A DNA stretch of 64,000 bases from Rhodoferax mekongensis (GCF_032191775.1 NZ_CP132507.1:3745001-3809000); one strand, 5' to 3'; positions 45,839 to 55,303 are shown, counted from the first letter of the stretch. A program made the numbers and translations. The notes: a model not told the origin generated them from the sequence alone.

Positions 45839-47593
45839 ATGAGCAAAATCATCGTCTTCGCCACCCCGGTTTTCTTTCTACTCATCGCCCTCGAATTCGC
45901 CTGGAGCCGGCGTGCCAACGCCCGCGTCCCCGGCAGCCGGGCCTACCGGCTCAATGACGCCATCAACAGCATTAGCCTCGGCATCCTGAGCCAGGTAGCA
46001 GGCGTGCTGACCAAAGTGCTGACCGTGGGCATCTATGCCGCGGTGTTCAAGGCCGTGGCCTTGTACCCCGACCTAGCTTTCTGGAGCACCTGGTACGGCG
46101 TAGTGCTGGCCTTGGTGTTTTACGATTTCTGCTACTACTGGCTGCATCGTGCCGGCCACGTGGTCGCGCTGTTCTGGGCGGCCCATGTGGTGCACCACCA
46201 GAGCCAGCATTACAACCTCTCGACTGCCCTGCGCCAGACCAGCAGCGGGGCATTTTTCGGCTGGGTGTTTTACCTGCCCATGGCCGTAGCCGGGGTACCA
46301 CCGCTGGTTTTCGGCATCGTGGCACTGATCGACCTGCTCTACCAGTTCTGGGTGCACACCGAGCAGGTGGGCAAGCTGGGCTGGTTTGACCGCGTGTTCT
46401 GCTCACCCAGCAACCACCGGGTGCACCATGCCGTGAACGACCCGTATATCGACAAAAACTACGGCGGCATCCTGATGGTGTGGGACCGCATGTTCGGCAC
46501 CTTCCGTGAAGAAGAGGAGCCCTGCGTTTACGGCACCCGCGGCGCGCTCAACAGCTGGGACCCGGTCTGGGCCAATGCCGAGGTGTACTGGGGCCTGGCC
46601 AAAGACAGCTGGGCCACCCGCCGCTGGATGGACAAGCTGCGCGTCTGGTTCATGCCGCCGGGCTGGCAACCGGCAGACCTGGCCGCTGCCCACCCCAAAC
46701 CCGCTTTCCGGCTTGAGCAGGTGCAGACCTTCAACCCGCCCTTGACCACCACCCAACAGTGGTTTGCAGGCCTCCAGTTTTTGGGACTGCTGGGTGCGGT
46801 GGCGGCATTTTTGTGGGTTGCGGACAGCTTGAGCTTTACCAATGCGGCACTGTATGCGGCAGGGCTGTTTGCTTCGGTATGGGCAGTGGGGCGCTTCATG
46901 CAACATGGCCTGAGCATGCTGGAGGTATTGGCGGTGGAGGCTGCCGCATGGGCCAGCCTGAGTGCGGTAGACCTGCTGCCCGGCCACCTGCTGGCCAAGC
47001 CGCTGGTCATGACGATTGCTATTGTTTTCGTAGCTGCTCGCGCATATTCCATGAGCGCCAACGGCCAAAAACAATCAAAATCTACCGCACTGCTACTGGC
47101 TTCATTGGTGTTCTCGTTGGCGGGTGATGTGTTCCTGATGCTGCCGGGCGACTACTTCATCCCCGGACTGGCGGCGTTCCTGGTGGCGCACGCCTTCTAC
47201 ATCGCCCTGTTCCGGCAGGATGCCCCTTGGTTTGCCAACCGCCGCGCTTTGCAAGTGGTGCTGGCTTTCGGCGCTGCGGTCTATGCCTTGCTGTGGAGCC
47301 ATTTGCCCGACGCGGGCCTGCAAATCGCTGTGGCCGCCTACGTCACGGTGATTTGCCTGATGACGTCCCAAGCCTTGGGCCGGGCCGGCACCTTGGGCGA
47401 TGCGGCGGCGGGACGTGTGGCTTTGGGTGCCTGCATCTTCATGGCGAGTGACTCTCTGATCGCGGTCAACAAGTTCCTGGCGCCAATACCTCTGGCTTCT
47501 TTCTGGATTTTGCTGACCTATTTTGCGGCGCAGTTGCTGATCGTACATTTCGCACGACCTGCCGGCACAGAAGCCGCAGACTCGCCCGCTTAG
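45839..47593 (+). CDS. Alkylglycerol-monooxygenase-like domain fused to YhhN/lysoplasmalogenase
   Basis: 584 residues. Residues 1-285 form a membrane di-iron fatty-acid-hydroxylase (sterol desaturase) domain with its histidine clusters: [27 protein letters not shown] and NHRVHH. The blocks [18 protein letters not shown] and YNLSTALRQ follow animal alkylglycerol monooxygenase (AGMO) much more closely than C-5 sterol desaturase. Residues about 330-580 are a YhhN/TMEM86-like domain ([24 protein letters not shown]), the lysoplasmalogenase family. Both families break ether-type bonds of glycerolipids. The repeat at 47014-47071 is in frame in a loop of the YhhN part. The 3' end overlaps ruvB by four bases. 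Confidence 0.88.
   Translation: MSKIIVFATPVFFLLIALEFAWSRRANARVPGSRAYRLNDAINSISLGILSQVAGVLTKVLTVGIYAAVFKAVALYPDLAFWSTWYGVVLALVFYDFCYYWLHRAGHVVALFWAAHVVHHQSQHYNLSTALRQTSSGAFFGWVFYLPMAVAGVPPLVFGIVALIDLLYQFWVHTEQVGKLGWFDRVFCSPSNHRVHHAVNDPYIDKNYGGILMVWDRMFGTFREEEEPCVYGTRGALNSWDPVWANAEVYWGLAKDSWATRRWMDKLRVWFMPPGWQPADLAAAHPKPAFRLEQVQTFNPPLTTTQQWFAGLQFLGLLGAVAAFLWVADSLSFTNAALYAAGLFASVWAVGRFMQHGLSMLEVLAVEAAAWASLSAVDLLPGHLLAKPLVMTIAIVFVAARAYSMSANGQKQSKSTALLLASLVFSLAGDVFLMLPGDYFIPGLAAFLVAHAFYIALFRQDAPWFANRRALQVVLAFGAAVYALLWSHLPDAGLQIAVAAYVTVICLMTSQALGRAGTLGDAAAGRVALGACIFMASDSLIAVNKFLAPIPLASFWILLTYFAAQLLIVHFARPAGTEAADSPA
47014..47071 (+). repeat. Dispersed hairpin repeat, copy 6 (inside fusion enzyme)
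   Basis: ATTGCTATTGTTTTCG, then TAGCTGCTCGCGCATATTCC, then ATGAGCGCCAACGGCC and an A-run: a near-complete copy. Sense in the gene, encoding [18 protein letters not shown] between the second and third helices of the YhhN domain, in the same frame as the cca copies. Confidence 0.88.
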
Positions 47594-48657
47594 TCGCCCA
47601 GCAAATCCACCGCCGGACCCGCAGGTGCCGTCACCCCCAGGTGGCGGTAAGCGGCCAGCGTGGCAATGCGGCCACGCGGAGTGCGCTGCAAGTAGCCCTG
47701 CTGGATCAGGTAGGGCTCGATCACGTCTTCAATGGTTTCGCGCTCTTCGCCGATGCTGGCGGCAATGTTGTCCAGTCCCACAGGGCCACCGTCAAAGCGG
47801 TGAATCACGGCCTCCAACAATTTGCGGTCCATCAGGTCGAAGCCTTGCGGGTCCACATCCAGCATGGCGAGCGCGCGGTTGGCAATGTCCAGAGTGATCT
47901 TGCCGTCGCCCTTGACCTCGGCAAAGTCGCGCACGCGGCGCAGCAGGCGGTTGGCAATCCGCGGTGTGCCGCGCGAGCGGCGGGCGATCTCGAAACCGCC
48001 ATCCTCGTCCATGGGCACACCCAAGAGGCCCGCACTGCGTTTGACGATGCGGGCCAGCTCTTCATTCGTATAAAACTCCAGCCGCGCCACGATGCCGAAG
48101 CGGTCGCGCAGCGGGTTGGTCAGCATGCCGGCGCGGGTGGTGGCTCCCACCAGCGTGAAGGGTTGCAAATCGAGCTTGATGGAGCGGGCCGCCGGGCCTT
48201 CGCCGATCATGATGTCGATCTTGTAGTCCTCCAGCGCGGGGTACAAGATTTCTTCGACCACCGCTGAGAGGCGGTGGATTTCGTCGATGAAGAGAACGTC
48301 GTTCTTCTCCAAATTGGTCAGCAGCGCAGCCAGGTCCTTGGGCTTTTCCAGCACCGGGCCCGAGGTCTGGCGCAAGTTCACGCCCAGCTCGTGGGCGATG
48401 ATGTGGCTCAGAGTGGTTTTGCCCAAGCCGGGCGGACCGAACAGCAGCACGTGGTCCAGTGCCTCGTCCCGCTTTTTGGCGGCACCGATGAAGATTTCCA
48501 GCTGCTCGCGCACCTTGGCCTGGCCCACATATTCGTCGAGCAGCTTGGGGCGCAGGGCGCGTTCGATGGCCTCTTCGCTGTTGGACACGGGCGCGGCCGA
48601 CACCACGCGGGGTGCGGGCGGCGGGGGAACAGCAAAATCGTCGGTCTGAATGCTCAC
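47590..48657 (-). CDS. ruvB: Holliday junction branch-migration helicase RuvB
   Basis: 355 residues. AAA+ motor of the RuvAB complex. Walker [11 protein letters not shown] near residue 72, Walker [11 protein letters not shown], sensor 1 [18 protein letters not shown], and the C-terminal winged helix ([20 protein letters not shown]). Length is as usual. Normally it follows ruvA directly; here 2.3 kb with a divergent carbonic anhydrase and a small protein gene separate them. The gene converges with the fusion-enzyme gene, sharing four bases. Confidence 0.97.
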   Translation of the reverse strand: MSIQTDDFAVPPPPAPRVVSAAPVSNSEEAIERALRPKLLDEYVGQAKVREQLEIFIGAAKKRDEALDHVLLFGPPGLGKTTLSHIIAHELGVNLRQTSGPVLEKPKDLAALLTNLEKNDVLFIDEIHRLSAVVEEILYPALEDYKIDIMIGEGPAARSIKLDLQPFTLVGATTRAGMLTNPLRDRFGIVARLEFYTNEELARIVKRSAGLLGVPMDEDGGFEIARRSRGTPRIANRLLRRVRDFAEVKGDGKITLDIANRALAMLDVDPQGFDLMDRKLLEAVIHRFDGGPVGLDNIAASIGEERETIEDVIEPYLIQQGYLQRTPRGRIATLAAYRHLGVTAPAGPAVDLLGD

Positions 48658-48837
48658 AGCAGCGGCCTATCCAAGCAGAAAAAACAAGAAACTCCAGCGG
48701 GGTGCCCACTATAGCGCGCAGCTTACCGCGCTCAAGAGAAGGCGGCAGACTGCCGATAAGCACCTTATCCCCTTCTGGCGTGCCCCATGGCCCGCCGGAG
48801 ATTTGCATTTGTGTTTGCTTGAAAGGCAGCGCCCGCC

Positions 48838-49965
48838 ATGCCCATCCGCCCACCCTCTGCCGCGCAGCGCCTGCGCCCCAAGGCTCTGATCGCCTTGCTT
48901 CTGGCCGCCCTGTGTTGCGCACCCGCTTGGGCGAATGACGCGGAACCGGCCGCCAAGGCCGCCACCAAAGCGGCCAAAAAAGAGGTTCTGGGCGAGATTT
49001 CGGCCACCAGTGCGTCCAACGCCAAGGAAGTTGGCGACCATCTGCGCGAAGCCTTGGGCGCCGAAGTAGCCGGAAAAAAGAAGCTGCTGATCAATGTATC
49101 CAAAGTGCCAGGCGGCACATCCGCTCCAGCCGCCAGTGGCCGCAGCAGTGGCAGCACCTCTGGCGCTGGCATGAGCAGCCGGCAATACATCCAGGCACGC
49201 GCTGCCGCATTGGCAGGCCACGGCGACACGGCACAGATCGCAGCAGCTGGTGCACCCGCTGCCGATGCACATGGAAGCGAAGTCCACTGGACCTATGAGG
49301 GCGAAAACGGCCCGCAGGCTTGGGGAAAACTCAAGCCAGACTTCAACATCTGCGCCATCGGCAAACGCCAGTCTCCTATCAACATCGAAGAGGGCACGAC
49401 CCTTCAAGGTCCTGCGGAGCCGGTGCAGTTCAACTACACCCCTAGCAGTGGCACCGTGGTGAACAACGGCCACACCATCCAGGTGGACGTCCAGGGCGAT
49501 AACAACATCACCGTCCGCGGCTCGCGCTACCGGTTGCTGCAGTTCCATTTCCACACCCCCTCGGAAGAGTCGGTGAACTACAAGCGCTTTGCCATGGTGG
49601 CGCACCTGGTGCATAAAAATGATGAAGGCCAGCTTGCCGTGGTGGCCGTGCTGCTGGACCCCGGCTCAGCGCCCAACCCGCTGATCGACAAAGTGTGGAC
49701 CTACATGCCCTTGGACGCGGGAGACCGGGTGCGCATGCCGCGCGAACTGCTCAACATGAACGAACTGTTGCCCTCCGACCAGCGCTACTACCAGTTCATT
49801 GGCTCACTGACCACGCCGCCTTGTACCGAAGGCGTACTGTGGATGGTGCTCAAGCAACCCATGGCCATCAGCCGCAACCAACTGCGCTTGTTCACCCAGC
49901 TTTACCCCATGAATGCGCGCCCGGTGCAGCCGCTGAACGGCCGCCCCGTGCGTGACGCGCAGTAA
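48838..49965 (+). CDS. Alpha-type carbonic anhydrase, periplasmic
   Basis: 375 residues. A signal peptide (about 1-32, cleavage at AWA) is followed by roughly 110 residues of Ala/Ser/Lys-rich, probably disordered extension and then a complete alpha-carbonic anhydrase domain (from HWTYEGENGPQAWGKL). Zinc ligands are visible in FHFHTPSE and in VAHLVHKN; the SPINIEE and TTPPCTEGV blocks are also present. Hydrates CO2 in the periplasm. The extension is about five times longer than in typical bacterial enzymes. It lies alone, between ruvB and a DUF1161 gene, and ends at a strong hairpin. Confidence 0.92.
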   Translation: MPIRPPSAAQRLRPKALIALLLAALCCAPAWANDAEPAAKAATKAAKKEVLGEISATSASNAKEVGDHLREALGAEVAGKKKLLINVSKVPGGTSAPAASGRSSGSTSGAGMSSRQYIQARAAALAGHGDTAQIAAAGAPAADAHGSEVHWTYEGENGPQAWGKLKPDFNICAIGKRQSPINIEEGTTLQGPAEPVQFNYTPSSGTVVNNGHTIQVDVQGDNNITVRGSRYRLLQFHFHTPSEESVNYKRFAMVAHLVHKNDEGQLAVVAVLLDPGSAPNPLIDKVWTYMPLDAGDRVRMPRELLNMNELLPSDQRYYQFIGSLTTPPCTEGVLWMVLKQPMAISRNQLRLFTQLYPMNARPVQPLNGRPVRDAQ

Positions 49966-49968
49966 GCA

Positions 49969-49991
49969 TGCACCGGCCTCTGGCCGGTGCA
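49969..49991. terminator. Bidirectional stem-loop between carbonic anhydrase and DUF1161 genes
   Basis: TGCACCGGCC-tct-GGCCGGTGCA, a perfect 10-bp stem with 3-base loop starting four bases after the carbonic anhydrase stop and ending 19 bases before the end of the opposite gene. No T-run follows on either strand. Confidence 0.6.
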
Positions 49992-50010
49992 GACCCGTGA
50001 CCGAGCGATG

Positions 50011-50241
50011 TCAATTGCGGGTGTAGACGATCTTCTTTTTGCCCGCCTCACAGGTGCCGACCACGCGCTTTTTGCCGCTGTCGGCATCGCGGTCCACCAC
50101 GTCCAAGGTGAAGTTTTTGGCCCCGTGGGACTCGATCTTGGCGTTGAGTTCCGTTTTCAACACTTCGCAGTCTTTGGCCGCCCATGCGTTGGCGGACAAC
50201 AGACACAAAGCCAACACACTCGGGCACACGGTTTTCTTCAT
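50011..50241 (-). CDS. DUF1161 family small exported protein
   Basis: 76 residues. Signal peptide (MKKTVCPSVLALCLLSANAW, cleavage after WAA), then a 54-residue mature domain with the DUF1161 pattern: DCEVLKTELNAKIESHGAKN, FTLDVVDRD, and VVGTCEAGKKKIVYTRN. Two cysteines (in DCE and GTCE) probably form a disulfide. Related E. coli proteins are stress-linked, but their role is unknown. Located between the carbonic anhydrase terminator and ruvA. Confidence 0.88.
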   Translation of the reverse strand: MKKTVCPSVLALCLLSANAWAAKDCEVLKTELNAKIESHGAKNFTLDVVDRDADSGKKRVVGTCEAGKKKIVYTRN

Positions 50242-50359
50242 GGGGCAGTTCCTCTCTGGTGGGGTACGTCAACAGACACGGCCTCTACGGGCCTGACTGC
50301 ATGGTAGCCAGACGGCAAGGTACCCCACCTATCGCAAACCCGCATCCCCGAGATCCGAC

Positions 50360-50413
50360 TTTGCTATCAAAAGAGAAGCTACTCGCGCCCTGTCGATGGG
50401 CGCCAGGGGCTTA
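50360..50413 (+). repeat. Dispersed hairpin repeat, copy 7 (at the 3' end of ruvA)
   Basis: TTTGCTATCAAAAGAG, then AAGCTACTCGCGCCC, then GATGGGCGCCAGGGGC and TTA. Intergenic except for its last bases, which include the ruvA stop codon (TAA on the minus strand). The core has two substitutions. Confidence 0.75.
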
Positions 50414-50983
50414 TTTGGCCAAAGACTTCAAGGCCAGCTTGATACCATCACTAACGCCCACATCCTTGGGCAAGGCCTTGAGTGCGGCTGCCGCCTCCTT
50501 GTCGCTGTAGCCCAGGGCCAGCAGCGCCTGCAGGATGTCGGACTGCGCATCGCCCACGGCGCCCAAAGGCGCCCCGAGGTCGGCGCCCAGCTTGCCCTTG
50601 AGTTCCAGCAGCAAGCGCTCGGCCGTTTTTTTGCCGATGCCTGGCACCTTGACCAAGCGCCCGGCCTCCTGGGTTGTCACGGCCTGCGCCAAATCCCCCA
50701 CACTCAGGCCCGACAAAATCGACAGCGCCGTGCGCGGCCCTACACCGGAAATCTTGATCAACTCGCGGAAGGCCTCGCGCTCGGTGCTGGTGGCAAAACC
50801 GTAGAGGATTTGCGCGTCTTCGCGCACCACAAAATGGGTGAGCAGCGTGACCTTGTTGCCGTCAGCCGGCAGGTTGTAGAAGGTGCTCATGGGCACCTGC
50901 ACCTCGTAGCCCACGCCGCCGCAGTCGATGATGACTTGCGGTGGATTTTTGTCGCTGACGATGCCTGTGAGTTTGCCGATCAT
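50411..50983 (-). CDS. ruvA: Holliday junction-binding protein RuvA
   Basis: 190 residues. OB-fold N-terminal domain ([20 protein letters not shown]), helix-hairpin-helix pairs ([18 protein letters not shown] and [19 protein letters not shown]) that bind the four-way junction, and a C-terminal RuvB-binding domain ([18 protein letters not shown]). Typical length. Its stop codon falls within repeat copy 7. The gene is separated from ruvB by the carbonic anhydrase insert. Confidence 0.96.
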   Translation of the reverse strand: MIGKLTGIVSDKNPPQVIIDCGGVGYEVQVPMSTFYNLPADGNKVTLLTHFVVREDAQILYGFATSTEREAFRELIKISGVGPRTALSILSGLSVGDLAQAVTTQEAGRLVKVPGIGKKTAERLLLELKGKLGADLGAPLGAVGDAQSDILQALLALGYSDKEAAAALKALPKDVGVSDGIKLALKSLAK

Positions 50984-51071
50984 GGTGCGGAGTCCGGGGT
51001 TCTGGGGTGGTGGATGGCCGGCGAGGCCACGGTTCCGATCAAATTGGGGACAATGCAGGGGTAGCGCTTAA

Positions 51072-52136
51072 GTGGCGCCCCTTCGCAGTCCTCTGCTTTG
51101 CCGGATTATCAGCTTGATTCTCAAACACATCTTCACCCCGCTGAACAACACGCGTCTCTCGCACCTGTGCGGCCCGACCGACGAACACCTGCGCACCATC
51201 GAGCGCGAGCTGGAAGTCAAAATTGCCCACCGACATGAACAGTTCAAGGTGGAAGGCCCCAAGGCCAAAGCCCAACGCGCCATGGAGATGCTGCAGGCCC
51301 TGTACGAGATTGCCGGCCGACCGATTGCAGCATCCACCGTGCAGCTCATGCTCAGCGGCGATGGCGAACTGGGCGCCGAGGGCCCCAGCCTCTCCACCCG
51401 CCGCGCCGACCTCAAACCGCGCAGTCAGAACCAGGCGCTGTACCTGGACAATATTGCCGAGTTCGACATCACGTTTGGCATCGGCCCCGCCGGCACCGGC
51501 AAGACCTATCTGGCCGTGGCTGCGGCCGTGGACGCGCTGCAACGCAGCTCGGTACAACGCATTGTGCTGACCCGCCCCGCGGTAGAGGCCGGCGAGCGCT
51601 TGGGCTTTCTGCCCGGCGACCTGAACCAAAAGGTAGACCCGTATCTGCGCCCCCTGTACGACGCGCTCTACGACCTGATGGGCTACGACCAGGTGCACAA
51701 AGCGTTCGAGCGCCAGCAGCTCGAAATTGCCCCTCTGGCCTTCATGCGAGGGCGCACCTTGAACAATGCATTTGTGATCCTGGACGAGGCGCAGAACACC
51801 ACGCCCGAGCAGATGAAGATGTTTTTGACACGCGTTGGCTTCGGCACCAAAACTGTCATTACCGGCGATCTGACCCAGATTGATTTGCCCAAAGCGCAGA
51901 TGAGCGGCCTGGTGGAAGCCGAGCGCGTATTGCGCCGCACGCCGGGCATTGCGATCACCCGCCTGACCAGCTCCGATATCGTGCGCCACCCGCTAGTGGC
52001 CCGCATCGTGGATGCCTACGAGGCCGCACGGCTGGAAGACCTGCCGCAGATCGCTATTCCCGAGCCTGAGCCCGAACTCCCCCGCGTCGGCCTGCCCAAG
52101 ACCCGCAGTGCATCACGAACCGTGCGCAGTAGCTAA
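51072..52136 (+). CDS. PhoH family P-loop ATPase (YbeZ-like)
   Basis: 354 residues if the GTG at 51072 is used; a TTG at 51114 giving [12 protein letters not shown] matches the usual family N-terminus better and may be the true start (340 residues). Walker [12 protein letters not shown] near residue 138 (long form), Walker [15 protein letters not shown] and RGRTLNNA. Paired with ybeY, as in the phoH-ybeY-ybeX groups of proteobacteria where it acts in ribosome and RNA quality control. ybeY starts 23 bases after its stop. Confidence 0.92.
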   Translation: MAPLRSPLLCRIISLILKHIFTPLNNTRLSHLCGPTDEHLRTIERELEVKIAHRHEQFKVEGPKAKAQRAMEMLQALYEIAGRPIAASTVQLMLSGDGELGAEGPSLSTRRADLKPRSQNQALYLDNIAEFDITFGIGPAGTGKTYLAVAAAVDALQRSSVQRIVLTRPAVEAGERLGFLPGDLNQKVDPYLRPLYDALYDLMGYDQVHKAFERQQLEIAPLAFMRGRTLNNAFVILDEAQNTTPEQMKMFLTRVGFGTKTVITGDLTQIDLPKAQMSGLVEAERVLRRTPGIAITRLTSSDIVRHPLVARIVDAYEAARLEDLPQIAIPEPEPELPRVGLPKTRSASRTVRSS

Positions 52137-52159
52137 ACCTTTTTGCACCTACGAACCCC

Positions 52160-52603
52160 ATGCTTCCAGAACTCAGCCTCTCCCTGCAATTCGGCAAGAT
52201 CCAAGACGCAGACAAACACCGCGACGCGCTCAAGCGCCACAAAGTGATTCGCTGGATCCGCAACACCTTGGAGGTGGACGGTGAAATCACCGTGCGCATC
52301 GTGGACGCCGAAGAAGGCCAAACGCTGAACCGCGAATACCGGCAAAAGGACTACGCCACCAACGTGCTGACCTTCGACTACACCCAAGAGCCCGTCACCG
52401 CCGACCTGGTACTGTGCGCGCCGGTGATTGCCAAAGAAGCCAAAGAGCAAAAGAAAACGCTCGAAGCCCACTACGCCCACATGATCGTGCACGGTACCCT
52501 GCACGCGCAGGGCTGGGACCACGAATTGGATGAAGACGCCGAGGTGATGGAGCTGCGCGAGAGCGAGATCATGGGGCGGTTGGGGTTTAAGAATCCGTAT
52601 TGA
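52160..52603 (+). CDS. ybeY: Endoribonuclease / rRNA maturation factor YbeY
   Basis: 147 residues. The zinc motif H-x3-H-x5-H is seen as [12 protein letters not shown] near residue 114-125, and TNVLTFDY is the other family block. YbeY processes 16S rRNA 3' ends and takes part in ribosome quality control. Length typical. Encoded directly after phoH; a large inverted repeat follows 24 bases after the stop. Confidence 0.95.
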   Translation: MLPELSLSLQFGKIQDADKHRDALKRHKVIRWIRNTLEVDGEITVRIVDAEEGQTLNREYRQKDYATNVLTFDYTQEPVTADLVLCAPVIAKEAKEQKKTLEAHYAHMIVHGTLHAQGWDHELDEDAEVMELRESEIMGRLGFKNPY

Positions 52604-52626
52604 CTTCGATGGTAGTTGCGCTCCGG

Positions 52627-52710
52627 CGTAACTGCCTTGGGCGCTTTGCTCCGTGTCCCCCGCGCTTCGCGCTCCTCCTTGACCTGCGCAAAGCACCCAA
52701 GGCAGCTACG
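52627..52710. repeat. Large imperfect inverted repeat after ybeY
   Basis: Arms of 23 bases, 52627-52649 and 52688-52710, pair at 21 positions (CTGCCTTGGG opposite CCCAAGGCAG in the middle). The 38-base loop holds a second small stem GCGC-ttc-GCGC (52662-52672). It may end transcription of phoH-ybeY in a Rho-independent-like way without a T-run, or be a REP-like element. Its sequence is unrelated to the nine-copy repeat. Confidence 0.75.
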
Positions 52711-52739
52711 CCTCCGGGAGGCACGCACCAGGCCCCAGG

Positions 52740-53138
52740 TCAGTCCGCGTATCGCGCCCCAGCGACCCGTGCACGCTTACGCATGCGGCCAATCAGCAGC
52801 AAGCCCACGGCAGCCAGCACCACCAACCCCACCATGCCGAAAGCCCAGATCACCCACAACAGCGGGGCTACCCAGTCCAGCAGTGGAGTAATCCAGGGCA
52901 TGACAGCGGCGAGCATTTCCACGGACCAAACGATCGTTGCGCGCACGGCTTCCGCCGTGGCTGCGTCGGTCCAAAGCGCAATCCATGGTGGCAGCGGCCA
53001 CTGTGCGATGGTCTGAAGCCCGCCCTGCAGGTCCATACCTTGGCCTGCCACCCAGTTGGCCAAGGCCGCCGAGAGGCCGATAAAGCCAGTCCACAACAGG
53101 GCGAGAAATACGGTTGCGATAGCGAGTGCGATTTTCAT
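52740..53138 (-). CDS. Hypothetical membrane protein
   Basis: 132 residues from the ATG at 53138 (an in-frame TTG two codons before is less likely). Two clear hydrophobic segments, one at the N-terminus (IALAIATVFLALLWTGFIGL) and one near the C-terminus (LLWVIWAFGMVGLVVLAAVG), separated by an amphipathic Trp-rich region (WPLPPWIALWTDAATAEAV). The C-terminus is strongly basic. No known family is recognised. It lies alone on the minus strand between the inverted repeat and dtd. Confidence 0.65.
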   Translation of the reverse strand: MKIALAIATVFLALLWTGFIGLSAALANWVAGQGMDLQGGLQTIAQWPLPPWIALWTDAATAEAVRATIVWSVEMLAAVMPWITPLLDWVAPLLWVIWAFGMVGLVVLAAVGLLLIGRMRKRARVAGARYAD

Positions 53139-53242
53139 GCGCAAATTATCGGGACCGCGCGTGAATTCGCCGCGACATGCCGCAGCATGAGCCCTCGCTT
53201 GCAGGGGCCTTCCTTTGGAAGCGACGGCGTTGACCCTTGAAT

Positions 53243-53303
53243 ATTTTCAGCCTCTAGCGCGCGCGAAATATGCGCGAGCAGCTATAAAATCAGTAGCATT
53301 TAA
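53243..53303 (-). repeat. Dispersed hairpin repeat, copy 8 (at the dtd stop codon)
   Basis: On the minus strand TTTAAATGCTACTGATTT, then the core TAGCTGCTCGCGCA, then TATTTCGCGCGCGCTAGAGGC and TGAAAA. Its 5' edge includes the dtd TAA stop codon. The rest is intergenic. Confidence 0.85.
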
Positions 53304-53764
53304 ACAGCAGGCGCCACCCGCATGGGAATCGTCACCGGCCCGTCATTGACCAGCTCCACCTGCATGTCCGCCGCAAAAATTCCGGTCTGCACGATGGGGT
53401 GCACTGTGCGGGCCTGGGCCACAAAGTAGTCGTACAAACGTCGCCCCTCATCGGGCGCAGCAGCCGCTTTGAAGCTGGGCCGGTTGCCGCCCGAGGTGTC
53501 TGCGGCCAGGGTGAATTGGCTCACGATGAGCAGACCGCCGTGCTGGCCTGCGCCATCCAAATCCTGCACGCTGCGGTTCATCTTGCCGTCAGCATCGCTG
53601 AAGATACGCAGCTTGAGCAGCTTGGCCAGCAGCTTGTCGCCCTGGGCCTCGGTATCCCCCTGCTCGGCGCACACCAGCACCAGCAAGCCTTGCTCAATCT
53701 TGCCGACCGTAGCACCATCCACCACCACCTGTGCGCGGCGAACGCGCTGTACCAAAGCCATCAT
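53300..53764 (-). CDS. dtd: D-aminoacyl-tRNA deacylase
   Basis: 154 residues if the first of two adjacent ATGs is used ([11 protein letters not shown]). Removes D-amino acids (and glycine from tRNA-Ala) mischarged to tRNA. Motifs [14 protein letters not shown] and the cross-subunit Gly-cisPro NDGPVT are present, defining the chiral-proofreading site. The frame continues far upstream across the divergent histidine kinase gene, but nothing upstream resembles the family. The stop codon is supplied by repeat copy 8. Confidence 0.95.
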   Translation of the reverse strand: MMALVQRVRRAQVVVDGATVGKIEQGLLVLVCAEQGDTEAQGDKLLAKLLKLRIFSDADGKMNRSVQDLDGAGQHGGLLIVSQFTLAADTSGGNRPSFKAAAAPDEGRRLYDYFVAQARTVHPIVQTGIFAADMQVELVNDGPVTIPMRVAPAV

Positions 53765-53830
53765 CCCGTGTACCTCTCGAAACTGTCTGCGGCCATTGTG
53801 CCGCGCACCCCTGTGCCACAATGAATCACC

Positions 53831-55303
53831 ATGTTTGCACACCTTCAACGCCTCCGATTGTGGCTGCTGGCCTGGGCCGCGCTGTCGCTGTTGAGCGGTG
53901 TGTACATCGCGCGCGGCGAGCTGGCGCGTCAGCAGGACGTGTTCGACACCAACGCCCGCATCGTGCACCGCTTGCTCAGCCAGCAGGTGGTGCAACACGA
54001 TGCCATTCTGGCCACGCTGGCGCTGCTGCACGGCGGCAATGCGGCTGATCGTCCTGAGCAACGCCTGCCCGCGCTGTATGGCCAGATTGCGGCGGCAGCC
54101 CACCGGGGCGCCAATGAAACCTGGCCCTCGCCCGAACTTGCCAACGCGGAGGCCGAATCCCTCCGCCTCAAGCGCGCAGTGCTGGCCGATGTCGACCTGC
54201 AAAAGGGCACTTACCAGCTGGTCTTGGCTGCGCAGCCGGACAGCTATGCCCTGACCATTGCCCTGCGCAACATGGTGCCGTGGGCGGAATGGCCCATGAA
54301 GCCGGACACCAGCCCGGTGCAAGTCCGCCTCGATCTGGGCGCCAAGACCTACACCGTGCAAGCCGGTCGCCCTTTTGCCCCGGAAGATGCGGGCTGGACC
54401 TTTGAAGCCCGCAAAGTACTGGCGGCGGAGAGCCAGCCTTTTGAGGTGGTGTCGCGCCTGCTTGTGCCGTGGTCGGCTCTGCCATGGACCTATATGCTGA
54501 TCAGCGCCGGCGCCATTGCACTGGCCTTGCTGCGCGGCCGGATGCTGGTGCAGCAACACACCCAGCAACGCCGTGAAGAAGAGCGCCAACGCGTGGGCCA
54601 ACGCACACGGCTCAACACCTTGGGCGAACTGGCAGCCGGCATGGCCCACGAAATCAACCAGCCGCTCACCGCCATCCTTGCCAACACCCAGGCCGCCAGT
54701 CGCCTGCTGGACGACGCCGAACCGGACCTGACCGCCGCCCGTAGCGCCATGCAGATGGCGGTGCAGCAGGCGCGCAGAGCGTCTGATGTGGTGGGGCGCC
54801 TGCGCCGCACGGTAGAGCGCCCGGGCAGCGCCGCAGCGGTGCAAAGCGTGGACCTGCACGCGGCCTGCCAGCACGCGCTTTACCTGCTGGAGCCCGAGCT
54901 GCAGCGCGGCCGCTGCACCCCCACCTTGACCGTGGTCGGCACCCCATTGGAAGTGCAGGCCGACCCGGTGGCGCTAGAGCAAATCATCCACAACCTGCTG
55001 ACCAACGCACTGCAAGCCATGGAGCAGGTGCAGCCGCCGCAGCGTACGCTGCAACTGGTGCTCAGCCACACAGCCACCCACGGCGTGCTGCGTGTGCAGG
55101 ACTCCGGGCCCGGCATCCCGCCGGACGCATTGGCCAAGGTGTTTGAGCCCTTCTTTTCCACGCGTGAAGGCGGCCTCGGTCTGGGCCTGAGCCTGTGCGA
55201 ATCTTTGGCACAGGGCATGAGCGCGCACTTGAGCGCTGCCAATCTGCCCACCCAAGGCGCCGAGTTCACCTTGCAGATGCCTCTCGCAACGCCCGCCCCA
55301 TGA
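53831..55303 (+). CDS. Sensor histidine kinase, FixL/NtrB class
   Basis: 490 residues. N-terminal membrane helix ([17 protein letters not shown]), a periplasmic region of about 200 residues, a second helix ([15 protein letters not shown]), a coiled coil and HisKA with [19 protein letters not shown] (phospho-acceptor His near residue 275), then HATPase_c with [19 protein letters not shown] and LGLGLSL. The H-box class and pairing with a FixJ-type regulator are typical of NtrB/FixL/TodS-like systems. The ligand of the periplasmic domain is unknown. The next gene overlaps it by an ATGA. Confidence 0.9.
   Translation: MFAHLQRLRLWLLAWAALSLLSGVYIARGELARQQDVFDTNARIVHRLLSQQVVQHDAILATLALLHGGNAADRPEQRLPALYGQIAAAAHRGANETWPSPELANAEAESLRLKRAVLADVDLQKGTYQLVLAAQPDSYALTIALRNMVPWAEWPMKPDTSPVQVRLDLGAKTYTVQAGRPFAPEDAGWTFEARKVLAAESQPFEVVSRLLVPWSALPWTYMLISAGAIALALLRGRMLVQQHTQQRREEERQRVGQRTRLNTLGELAAGMAHEINQPLTAILANTQAASRLLDDAEPDLTAARSAMQMAVQQARRASDVVGRLRRTVERPGSAAAVQSVDLHAACQHALYLLEPELQRGRCTPTLTVVGTPLEVQADPVALEQIIHNLLTNALQAMEQVQPPQRTLQLVLSHTATHGVLRVQDSGPGIPPDALAKVFEPFFSTREGGLGLGLSLCESLAQGMSAHLSAANLPTQGAEFTLQMPLATPAP

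Noticed and set aside
53765..54874. Long upstream extension of dtd across the histidine kinase gene
   Set aside because: Dtd proteins are about 150 residues long and start at MALVQRV; the extension is antisense to a well-supported kinase.
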